Part shown: positions 1-6,914 of the stretch, piece by piece
Numbering within the stretch: position 1 is the stretch's first letter
Layout: each line of letters begins with the position of its first letter
Origin: Acidimicrobiia bacterium UBA4744
GTDB lineage: Bacteria > Actinomycetota > Acidimicrobiia > Spongiisociales > UBA4744
Assembly (NCBI GenBank): GCA_002403855.1
Contig: DHIO01000046.1
Location: 1 to 38,025 of the forward strand
Length of the DNA stretch: 38,025 bases
Reading direction: 5' to 3'
The notes under the pieces: generated by a model
Seen by the model: only the letters and a program-made list of their open reading frames with translations
Database searches by the model: none
Told to the model about the DNA's origin: nothing
Position numbers and translations under genes: made by a program

Positions 1-4
1 GATC

Positions 5-1903
5 TCAGCCACCGTAACCTCCTCTTCTACTCATGTTCTCTTGGTTGACACTGAGTCCGAAACCGCGCGGCCACAGCGGCGGTTCGGCACTCGATTCCAT
101 CGCCGTCCGGGGCACCTGACTGTGGTCCCGGGGCCAGGCAAACGGGAGCCGGCCGGTGAAAGGAACCTCCCCGAACAACACGTCGGCGATGCCGGCTCCT
201 TCGCTGCCCGGCAGCCAGGCCGCCACGAACGCATCCATGGCCCCGAGCTGATCGGTGACGAGCAGCGGCCGTCCCGAATAGAAGACGCAGACGAGCGTGT
301 CACATTTTGGCCGAATTCGTTCGATGAGGGCCACGTCTTCCGGTGGCAGCGTGAGGTCTGCTCTGTCACCCGTCATCTCTGCGTAGGGGGGCTCGGCGAT
401 GACGACCAGGCCGACGTCGGCCGTCTTCTCCCCGAAGGCGCCCTCTGCGTCGAACACCACCTCGGTGTCCGATGCGACGGCGCTGCGAACGGCTTGCAGA
501 AGAGTCGTTCCCGATATTTCCCCTCCCGGAAGACCCCGCCATTCAATCGTCCACCCACCACATTGCAGCCCCATGTCGTCTGCTGCTCGACCTGCCACAT
601 ACAACAACCCCGAGTCTCTGCGCAGCGGCAAGGCGCCGTCGTTCTTGAGCAGCACCAGCGATTTGGCGACCGCTTCCCGGGCCACCGCCCGATGCGGGAT
701 CGATCCGAACGCATCGATCAGACTACGGTCCGCCCGTACCCCTTCGAACAAGCCCAGCTCGGCCTTCACCGTGAGGATTCGCCGCACGGCATCGTCGATA
801 CGCTCCACCGATACCTTCCCCGTTTCCACAGCCTGAATGAGCGTCTTCGTGAAGAGACGCCAGTCGTGGGGAACCATGACCATGTCGACCCCGGCGTTGA
901 TGCACATCACCGTGGCCTTGAAGTAATCGGGGTGGAGGTTGTCGATGGCCAGCCAATCCGAGATCAGGAAGCCGTCGAAACCCAGCTCCCCCTTCAGAAC
1001 GTCCGTGAGCAGGCGCCGGTGGGCGTGCAGTTTCACATCCTGCCAGCTGCTCAGAGACACCATGATGTTGCGGGCTCCGGCCGACAGTGCAGCGACGTAG
1101 GGAGGTAGATGCACCCGATGTAGCTCTTCCTCGCTGAGGTACGCCACCCCCTGGTCGATTCGCTGCCCCCACCGACCGTGCTCGTACATCTCCCCGAACT
1201 CACTGTCGTGCTCCTCGAGCGTGCGGCGTCGTTCGTCGCTTATGTCGTCGACCCCGCCGAAGCTGCCCTCAGCGTCGCCGACCTCGGCGTGGCCACCTGC
1301 GCTGCCCCACTCGGTGCCACCGTCGGCGACGAAGTGCTTGACGCAGCCGAGAACCGCTCTCGGATTGGAGAGACCCGTACCGTCCACATCTTGCAGGCCG
1401 CGCAAGAACGCCACCCCCAGTTCCGTCACCAGTTCGGTGTCCTCTGAATAGGACTCAAAGGTCCGTCCCCACCGTATGTCCTGAGGCACACTGACCGGCG
1501 GGGCAAAATCCCAGCGGACCCCGGTGGCCGCCAGCTCTTCGGCGGTGACCCGGGCGATGCGACGAACCAGCCCGGCGTCTCCGGAGGCACCCAACCCGAT
1601 GTTGTGCGGAAAGACCGTTGCGCCGCAGACGTTGGTGTGCCCGTGTACCGCATCGACTCCGTACAGAAGCGGGATCCCGAGCCGGGATCGAAGTGCACCT
1701 TCTTCGAAGGAGGCGACCATGTCGGCCCAGGTCTCCGGTCTGTTGGGCGACGGGTTGCCGCCCCCGCCGGAGAGCACCGAACCGATCCCACGTTCTGCCA
1801 CCTCGTCGGGTGTGATGCTGTACTTCTCGACCTGGGTCATCTGGCCGACCTTCTCGGCCAGGGTCATCTCATCAAGCAGCCGGTCGATGTCGGGGGTCGT
1901 CAT
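5..1903 (-). CDS. GH3 beta-glucan exohydrolase / beta-glucosidase
   Basis: A 632-residue glycoside hydrolase family 3 enzyme that would release glucose from the non-reducing end of beta-glucans or oligosaccharides. The N-terminal TIM barrel carries YGVDAVHG (81-88), KHF (189-191) and the nucleophile motif FLISDW with Asp316. The second domain carries IAEPPYAE (502-509), where Glu504 matches the acid/base Glu of plant ExoI-type enzymes. The stretch ARNIMVSLSSWQDVK before the nucleophile is also ExoI-like. No signal peptide is visible, so it probably acts in the cytoplasm on imported sugars. It is the last gene of the LacI-SBP-permease-permease-GH3 operon, 146 bases after the MalG-type permease. 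An acidic insertion of about 45-55 residues (roughly 199-253) is unusual. The start is the ATG at 1903, with AGAGG about 11 bases upstream. The family is clear; linkage specificity (beta-1,3, beta-1,4 or both) is not. Confidence 0.93.
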   Translation of the reverse strand: MTTPDIDRLLDEMTLAEKVGQMTQVEKYSITPDEVAERGIGSVLSGGGGNPSPNRPETWADMVASFEEGALRSRLGIPLLYGVDAVHGHTNVCGATVFPHNIGLGASGDAGLVRRIARVTAEELAATGVRWDFAPPVSVPQDIRWGRTFESYSEDTELVTELGVAFLRGLQDVDGTGLSNPRAVLGCVKHFVADGGTEWGSAGGHAEVGDAEGSFGGVDDISDERRRTLEEHDSEFGEMYEHGRWGQRIDQGVAYLSEEELHRVHLPPYVAALSAGARNIMVSLSSWQDVKLHAHRRLLTDVLKGELGFDGFLISDWLAIDNLHPDYFKATVMCINAGVDMVMVPHDWRLFTKTLIQAVETGKVSVERIDDAVRRILTVKAELGLFEGVRADRSLIDAFGSIPHRAVAREAVAKSLVLLKNDGALPLRRDSGLLYVAGRAADDMGLQCGGWTIEWRGLPGGEISGTTLLQAVRSAVASDTEVVFDAEGAFGEKTADVGLVVIAEPPYAEMTGDRADLTLPPEDVALIERIRPKCDTLVCVFYSGRPLLVTDQLGAMDAFVAAWLPGSEGAGIADVLFGEVPFTGRLPFAWPRDHSQVPRTAMESSAEPPLWPRGFGLSVNQENMSRRGGYGG

Positions 1904-1933
1904 CGATGCTGAAGCCTCTCGCCTCGATGGGGT

Positions 1934-1998
1934 GGTTCACGACCGACCTCTCTCGAACGCGGAGGAAGGGACGGGTAAGGGTCGGCCGGTCGTGAACC
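1934..1998. repeat. Long-arm inverted repeat between permease and GH3
   Basis: GGTTCACGACC (1934-1944) is matched by GGTCGTGAACC (1988-1998). Pairing extends inward to 15 positions with one mismatch (1934-1948 with 1984-1998), leaving a loop of about 35 bases. It lies in the 146-base gap between the MalG-type permease and GH3, about 30 bases before the GH3 start. It could be an intercistronic mRNA structure that lowers or stabilises expression of the hydrolase, or a regulator site. No T-tract follows, so a classical terminator is unlikely. Confidence 0.55.
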
Positions 1999-2049
1999 GT
2001 CGGTCATGGCGCGTCCTCGTAAACTCCTTCTTCTTCGTTGCTATGTCCC

Positions 2050-3141
2050 CTACTTCTCTGCACCCGACACGACGATGCCCGAGAGGAAGATCCTCTGGGA
2101 GAAGAAGAAGATCACCAATGGGATGACCAGGGCGATGAACGAAGCCGCCATGATCAGGTTCGGGTTCTGTTCGTAGGTCCCACTGAAGAAGCTCAATCCC
2201 ACCGAGATGGGAACGATGTCCCGGTTCCCGGCCAGGTAGATCAACGGCTCGAAGAAGTCGTTCCACGCGAAGAAGAAGTGAAACAGCGACACGGCCGTCA
2301 CCGCCGGGACGGCCTGCGGCAAGATCACCTGGAGGAACGTCCGCAACGGCCCTGCCCCGTCCACCGAAGCCGCCTGCTCCATCTCCCTCGGAATCGTCAT
2401 GAAGTACTGACGCAACAGGAACACGTTGTAGGCGTTTCCGAACATCAACGGAACGATCAGCGGCAACCACGTCCCCGTCCAATCGATCGCCGTGAAGAAG
2501 GTGTACCTGGGTATGAGCACCACGGCGGGTGGAAGGATGATCGTCCCGATCAACACGATGAAGAGAACGCTCCTTCCCGGGAACCTGAACCGGGAGAAGC
2601 CGTAGGCGACGAACGCCGACGACCCCACTGCTCCCACCATGGTCACGAAGGCATACAGCAAGGTCCAGTACAGCAGCCTCGGGAAACTGATGAAGTTCCA
2701 CGCTTCCGAGTAGTTCTCCCACGCCCAGGAGGACTGCCGCACCGGCTCCAGTTGCCTCCAGTTGCCTTCCCAAACGAACGTGCCCGCTTCGGGATTGGCG
2801 GGATCGACGAACTCGCTTTGCTGACGCCCCGGGCTGACGAGCGCCAATTCCCGCGTTTCGCCGTCTATGGGAACGAGAAGGATAGGGGCTTCCTTGCCTT
2901 CGTACTCGAAGGTAGCGGGCTCCGATGGAAGGATTGGAGCCGCCGGATCAGATGCCTGCTCGGCGGTCTTCGCGGACGTGACGAACGCATAAGCCATCGG
3001 CATCAGAAACACTGCCAGCAAGGCCGCCGCCAGGGCGGTCGTGCCCATCTTCATCAAAAGCGTGCGGCGCCGCGCTCGGATCTTCCACTCGGGCTCTCGA
3101 GCGAGAGCGTCTCTCTGTTCTCGGCTGGTTGTAGTTGCCAT
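2050..3141 (-). CDS. Sugar ABC importer permease, MalG type
   Basis: A 363-residue inner-membrane subunit of a carbohydrate ABC importer. It has a basic cytoplasmic N-terminus, a first membrane segment near 31-53, and five more segments in the C-terminal two thirds. The EAA loop that contacts the ATPase reads EQAASVDGAGPLRTF. Between the first segment and the core is an extra soluble stretch of about 60 residues (about 77-135), which should face outside. The ATG at 3141 is chosen because it lies one base after the stop of the upstream permease; an in-frame start further up would overlap that gene. It pairs with the MalF-type permease and the lipoprotein upstream. No ATPase gene is present, so a shared MsiK-like ATPase is likely. 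Confidence 0.93.
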   Translation of the reverse strand: MATTTSREQRDALAREPEWKIRARRRTLLMKMGTTALAAALLAVFLMPMAYAFVTSAKTAEQASDPAAPILPSEPATFEYEGKEAPILLVPIDGETRELALVSPGRQQSEFVDPANPEAGTFVWEGNWRQLEPVRQSSWAWENYSEAWNFISFPRLLYWTLLYAFVTMVGAVGSSAFVAYGFSRFRFPGRSVLFIVLIGTIILPPAVVLIPRYTFFTAIDWTGTWLPLIVPLMFGNAYNVFLLRQYFMTIPREMEQAASVDGAGPLRTFLQVILPQAVPAVTAVSLFHFFFAWNDFFEPLIYLAGNRDIVPISVGLSFFSGTYEQNPNLIMAASFIALVIPLVIFFFSQRIFLSGIVVSGAEK

Positions 3142-3142
3142 G

Positions 3143-4120
3143 TCAATCCCCCGCCGCGTAGTAGACCCAGTACTTCTGTGTTCCAAACAGGAGGATCGTG
3201 ACGGCAAGTCCGAAGAAGAACAGGAGCCAGGCCAGAGCCGCTCCGTAGCCCATCTGGGAGAAGTCAAACGCCTGCTGGTAGAAGTAGATCATGAAGAAAT
3301 TGGTCGCTCCTTCCGGATATCCGGTGGTGCCGTTCAGCACGAACGGGGGCAGGAAATACTGGAGTAGAGCGACGACCCCCAGGACGAGGTTGTAGAAGAT
3401 CACCGGAGTGACCATCGGCAGACTGATCGAGCGCAGCCGGCGCCACCAGCCGGCCCCATCGATCTGTGCTGCCTCATGGAGAGCGGTGGGGATGCCCTGC
3501 AGTCCGGCCAGGTTGATCAGAATGGCGTTGCCGATTCCCCAAATCCCGATAAATGTGAACGTGACAGGGATCAAGGTCGGATCGTCGAGCCACCTGATTC
3601 CATCCAGTCCGACTGCGGGAATGCCGAACCACTCGATGATCCGGTTGACCCAACCGGTTTGCGAATTGAGTACCTGGCCCCAGATCAGCGCCGAGGCGAC
3701 GAACGGAACGAGGGAGGGCGCGAAGAACGCCGTCCGGAATATGTTTCGGCCCACCAGGTTCAGCGAGTTGAGTAACACTGCCAGCAAGAAGGCCGAAGCC
3801 ATCCAGATCGGCAGCGAGATGAGGCCGAACCGCACGGTGATCCACAACGACTTCCAGGTGTTGGGATCATCGAACAACATCCTCTTCCAGTTGTCCAACC
3901 CGTTGAAGGCGGCTTCATCCGGGTTGGCAAGGTCGAAATCGAAGAACGAGATCACGAGCGACGCGATCATCGGTATCAAATAGAAGATCGAGAAGCCGAT
4001 CAGCCACGGGGAGATGAAGGCAAGGCCGAGTTTCGCCTCGCGTTTCTCGGTTGTAGACATCTTGTGGCGACGGACCCGCGGCCCGCTTCTGGACTCTCTT
4101 ATCGCTTCTGCGAATGACAT
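3143..4120 (-). CDS. Sugar ABC importer permease, MalF type
   Basis: A 325-residue inner-membrane permease with about six hydrophobic segments. The first follows the basic stretch ending TEKREAKLG. The EAA motif HEAAQIDGAGWWRRL is typical of binding-protein-dependent sugar permeases. The ATG at 4120 is preferred over a TTG at 4138 because GGGGAGAGG lies at ideal spacing just before it. It is the third gene of the LacI-led operon, separated from the binding-protein gene by a strong stem-loop and one base away from the MalG-type gene. With the genomic context, beta-gluco-oligosaccharides (cellobiose or laminari-oligosaccharides) are the likely cargo; that is inference. Confidence 0.93.
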   Translation of the reverse strand: MSFAEAIRESRSGPRVRRHKMSTTEKREAKLGLAFISPWLIGFSIFYLIPMIASLVISFFDFDLANPDEAAFNGLDNWKRMLFDDPNTWKSLWITVRFGLISLPIWMASAFLLAVLLNSLNLVGRNIFRTAFFAPSLVPFVASALIWGQVLNSQTGWVNRIIEWFGIPAVGLDGIRWLDDPTLIPVTFTFIGIWGIGNAILINLAGLQGIPTALHEAAQIDGAGWWRRLRSISLPMVTPVIFYNLVLGVVALLQYFLPPFVLNGTTGYPEGATNFFMIYFYQQAFDFSQMGYGAALAWLLFFFGLAVTILLFGTQKYWVYYAAGD

Positions 4121-4139
4121 ACCCCTCTCCCCTGCCAAG

Positions 4140-4172
4140 CCCAGCGGACCGGGACGAACCCGGCCCGCTGGG
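4140..4172 (-). promoter_or_regulatory. Intercistronic stem-loop between binding protein and MalF
   Basis: Two 14-base arms (4140-4153 and 4159-4172) pair with a single mismatch around a 5-base loop. The core arm is CCCAGCGG-CCGGG. It lies between the stop of the binding-protein gene and the start of the MalF-type gene, with no T-run. Such hairpins usually protect the upstream binding-protein mRNA and reduce read-through into the permeases, giving the excess of binding protein these importers need. The role here is inferred from position and structure. Confidence 0.75.
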
Positions 4173-4188
4173 GAATCGGGCTCGCGTT

Positions 4189-5676
4189 CTAGCCGGTAGC
4201 CCGATCGTAGATAGGCTGCAAGATCCCTTCCAGCTCAGGGATAGCCGCCGCTACGTCGGCATTGGGATCCCGCACGAGCGGGTCCCACCAGCTGTCCAGG
4301 CCGTCGACCGACTCCACGTAAGCCGGCCACCAGGCCTCATGGCTGGGGATGTCCGGATAGCTCAAAGCGTCCTGGCCGACGGACCACGTGAACCCGGCGT
4401 CGTTTTCCGGATCCGCGACGAAACTCTCCTGCGCGCTATTCCGGGCCGGCAGAGCACCGTAGATCCCGGCGAGAACCGGGCCTTGCTCCGGTCCCAACAT
4501 CCAGCCCACCACCTGGAAGGCTTCGTTCGGGTTAGGGGCACTCTCGGGGATACCGAACGTATCGGCGTGCAGCTTGGCCGTGATCGTGCCGTCGGGTCCG
4601 GCGGGAATGGCGGCCGTGTCGAACTCGTCGAACGCCAGCTCACCCGTACCCCAACCCTGGAACCAGGTGTGGGTAGCCATCATGGAGCAGTTGCCGGAGC
4701 CGAGCGGCGAGGGATTCGCCAGGAGATCGCTCTCACGGAAGTCTGGATTCGGGATCCAGTAGTCCTTGTAGATGGCGTCGTGGTACCACACCGCGAAGTC
4801 CTTCCAGTGCTCGGGGAACTGGAAGGTCTCATTGTCGTCGGCCACGAACGAGCCCGCTCCAAACATGGTGGCGAGTCCCCGGAACTCGTTTTGGACGGTT
4901 CCGCAGTACCCCCACTGCACCGTGGCGTTGGGATCGAAACCATCATCCAAGGGGGTGAGCCCATTGCTGTCGACGGTGAGCACCATGCCCAGTTCGCGCA
5001 GCGTGTCGACGTTCCACGGCTTTTCGTTGCCGTCGGCGTCTACGTAGGGAGCACCGAACTCTTGCGGCGGGTACGCCAGGCCGGCCTCATCGAAGTGAGC
5101 TGAGTTGTACCACATCATCTGCGGAAACGCTCCGAAGGGCAAACCAATCTGTACACCACCGATGTTCCAGAAATCGACAAACGCCGGATCGAAGTCGCTC
5201 AGATCGTAGTTGTTGGATTCGATGTACGGAGCCATGTCCAGCCAGCCACCGAAGAACGTCGCGGCGCTTCTGACTCCCATCGGACCGACGATGTCGGGCG
5301 GGTTGCCGCCCGCGATCTGCGTCTGCAGAACGGTCGGCGCGTCGTCGGCGTCCACGACCTCCATCTTCAGCGTGATGTTCTCGCCGAGAGGCTTAGTCGC
5401 GTTGAACTCATCGACCACTGCTTGCTGCAGAGGAATCACCGGGGCGTCCGTTCCGGCCCCCATCCCGATGAACCATCGGACTTCCACGGCTTCACCCGAT
5501 GGCGGGGCCGTAGTGGCGGTGTCACCGTCGCCGGCCGTCGTCGTTGTTTCTCCATCGCCGGCCGTCGTCGTGGTTTCTCCATCGCCGGTGGTGGTGTCGT
5601 CACCACCGCAGGCGGCGGCCAACAAGGCGAACACCAGCACCATCACGATGACGGCTCGGTATTTGCGTAGTCGCAT
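4189..5676 (-). CDS. Sugar ABC importer substrate-binding lipoprotein
   Basis: A 495-residue extracytoplasmic solute-binding protein of the MalE-like cluster. The N-terminus is a lipoprotein signal: basic MRLRKYR, a hydrophobic core, then the lipobox LAAAC with Cys at about residue 23. It is followed by a Thr/Gly/Asp linker built from TTTTAGDGE repeats. The mature part has the usual features of oligosaccharide binders, such as GGNPPDIVGP early and many Trp residues late. The ATG at 5676 is chosen because GGAAGG precedes it and it starts two bases after the LacI stop; a TTG at 5715 would run inside LacI. It is the ligand-capture subunit for the two downstream permeases. The substrate is inferred from context to be a beta-gluco-oligosaccharide. 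Confidence 0.93.
   Translation of the reverse strand: MRLRKYRAVIVMVLVFALLAAACGGDDTTTGDGETTTTAGDGETTTTAGDGDTATTAPPSGEAVEVRWFIGMGAGTDAPVIPLQQAVVDEFNATKPLGENITLKMEVVDADDAPTVLQTQIAGGNPPDIVGPMGVRSAATFFGGWLDMAPYIESNNYDLSDFDPAFVDFWNIGGVQIGLPFGAFPQMMWYNSAHFDEAGLAYPPQEFGAPYVDADGNEKPWNVDTLRELGMVLTVDSNGLTPLDDGFDPNATVQWGYCGTVQNEFRGLATMFGAGSFVADDNETFQFPEHWKDFAVWYHDAIYKDYWIPNPDFRESDLLANPSPLGSGNCSMMATHTWFQGWGTGELAFDEFDTAAIPAGPDGTITAKLHADTFGIPESAPNPNEAFQVVGWMLGPEQGPVLAGIYGALPARNSAQESFVADPENDAGFTWSVGQDALSYPDIPSHEAWWPAYVESVDGLDSWWDPLVRDPNADVAAAIPELEGILQPIYDRATG
5531..5584 (-). repeat. Tandem 27-base repeat in lipoprotein linker
   Basis: Two 27-base units (5531-5557 and 5558-5584) differ at one base, and a degenerate partial copy follows. 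In the protein they encode two copies of GDGETTTTA, extending the flexible linker that tethers the binding protein to the membrane. Confidence 0.8.
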
Positions 5677-5678
5677 TC

Positions 5679-6698
5679 CTATTCCTTCCTTTCCGATTTC
5701 AACTTCGAGCCGCAAGAGGCTCGCACTGCCAGTTGTGTGGGGAGAACGACCCGTCTGGGCGGGCCCGACGGGTCGTCGATCAAATCCAATAACATCTCGA
5801 GGGCGGTCTCGCCCATCTGCTTCGCCGACTGACGAACCGTGGTCAACGGCGGATCCATCTCTGCCGCGAGAGGGATATCATCGAACCCAACCAGAGCGAT
5901 GTCCTCGGGAACCCTCAGGCCGCCGGCACGGATTTCGTTCAACGCCCCGGAGGCCATCCGGTCACTGGCGGCGAACACCGCGTCCGGGTGGTGCTCGAGA
6001 AGACTGCGCATGCCGACTCGACCGCTCGCCTCGGTGAAGTCTCCTTCAAATATGAGCTGCTCACGGATCGGAAGTCCGTATGCCTCTAGCGCATCCCGGT
6101 AGCCGTCGAGCCTGTCCAAGGCGGCAGTAGCAATGGGATCGCCGGTGATGGTCGCAACGCGGCGATGCCCCAGCCGAAGTAGGTGAGCGGTGATCTTTCG
6201 GGCGGCACCCCGGTTGTCCACGTCGACATAGCTGACGCGACCGTCGCTGTTCCGGCCGACGCTCACGAACGGCGTGCCGGAGCTCAGGAGTGCCCGAGTC
6301 AGCGGTTCGTCCTCCTCAGAAGAAGACAAGACCACCCCGTCAACCGCACCCTGCTGCGCGAGTTCATCGACGCGGTGTTTGAAGTCGACGTCCGACAGGG
6401 AGAGCAGTAGGTAACGGTCACGAGAGTCGGCGGCCGATGCAATTCCGGACAGCAAGACTCCGAAGTAAGGATCGGCAAGGATATTGGAGATCCCGCCCGG
6501 GATGACCGCCGCCACGATGTTTGATCGACCAGCAGCCAAACCGCGTGCATGCAGATTTGGGCGATACCCCTTGCGCTGGATGGCTTCCCAAACCTTTTCC
6601 CGCGTGGCGGGGCTAACGCGGCTGTCGTTGTTCACGACCCTGGAGACAGTAGACCGAGAAACTCCGGTCAACTCGGCGATCTCCTCGAGCGTGGGCAC
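5679..6698 (-). CDS. LacI-family transcriptional repressor (CebR/CelR-like)
   Basis: A 339-residue LacI-family regulator. The N-terminal helix-turn-helix reads TLEEIAELTGVSRSTVSRVV (3-22), followed by the hinge helix around NLHARGLAAG. The rest is a periplasmic-binding-protein-like sensor domain ending with the typical VGFDDIPLAAEMDPPLTTVRQ. It is the first gene of its own operon and starts at a GTG (6698) with GGAGG upstream. Two GGGAGCGTTCCC sites sit in the divergent promoter region, one over its own promoter, so it should repress itself, the importer, GH3 and the phosphorylase until an inducing sugar binds. In characterised actinobacteria, CebR/CelR regulators recognise a near-identical palindrome and respond to cellobiose; the inducer here could instead be a laminari-oligosaccharide. 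Confidence 0.93.
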   Translation of the reverse strand: MPTLEEIAELTGVSRSTVSRVVNNDSRVSPATREKVWEAIQRKGYRPNLHARGLAAGRSNIVAAVIPGGISNILADPYFGVLLSGIASAADSRDRYLLLSLSDVDFKHRVDELAQQGAVDGVVLSSSEEDEPLTRALLSSGTPFVSVGRNSDGRVSYVDVDNRGAARKITAHLLRLGHRRVATITGDPIATAALDRLDGYRDALEAYGLPIREQLIFEGDFTEASGRVGMRSLLEHHPDAVFAASDRMASGALNEIRAGGLRVPEDIALVGFDDIPLAAEMDPPLTTVRQSAKQMGETALEMLLDLIDDPSGPPRRVVLPTQLAVRASCGSKLKSERKE

Positions 6699-6750
6699 CC
6701 GGATCCCCTCCTCGTCGATCCCGTTTGTGAGATCCCTCCCAAGAAAGCTG

Positions 6751-6764
6751 TGGGAGCGTTCCCA
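6751..6764. promoter_or_regulatory. CebR/CelR-type operator, operon side
   Basis: TGGGAGCGTTCCCA is one base away from the perfect 14-base palindrome known for CebR/CelR. It touches the -10 box of the minus-strand promoter and covers the expected start point, so bound repressor would block initiation of the LacI-SBP-permease-GH3 operon. Confidence 0.85.
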
Positions 6765-6793
6765 TCATATGCGTCACGGATCACGGCTGTCAA
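6764..6793 (-). promoter_or_regulatory. Sigma-70 promoter of the LacI/ABC/GH3 operon
   Basis: Read on the minus strand, TTGACA (6793-6788) is followed after 18 bases by TATGAT (6769-6764). The -35 box is consensus and the -10 box matches five of six positions. The predicted start near 6757 falls in the centre of the operator at 6751-6764. Confidence 0.75.
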
Positions 6794-6815
6794 ATAGATC
6801 TGATTCGGGATCTTG

Positions 6816-6829
6816 CGGGAGCGTTCCCA
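6816..6829. promoter_or_regulatory. CebR/CelR-type operator, phosphorylase side
   Basis: CGGGAGCGTTCCCA repeats the same 12-base core (GGGAGCGTTCCC, 6817-6828) as the site at 6751. The centres are 65 bases apart, close to six helical turns, which would suit cooperative binding on one face. It lies about 86 bases before the phosphorylase start. A weak plus-strand promoter (TTGCGG at 6814, GAGAAT at 6836) would overlap it. Confidence 0.8.
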
Positions 6830-6914
6830 AGTTGCGAGAATGCAAGTTGAGGGTCTCTTCCGAGCGACCCAAACAGACGCTGCACTCGCATACGACGCCT
6901 CAAGGGGGGAGTTC

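Noticed and set aside
41..1108. Long plus-strand open frame opposite the GH3 gene
   Set aside because: It is antisense to a clear GH3 enzyme, has an Arg/His/Gln-rich composition and shows no family motif; typical of high-GC shadow frames.
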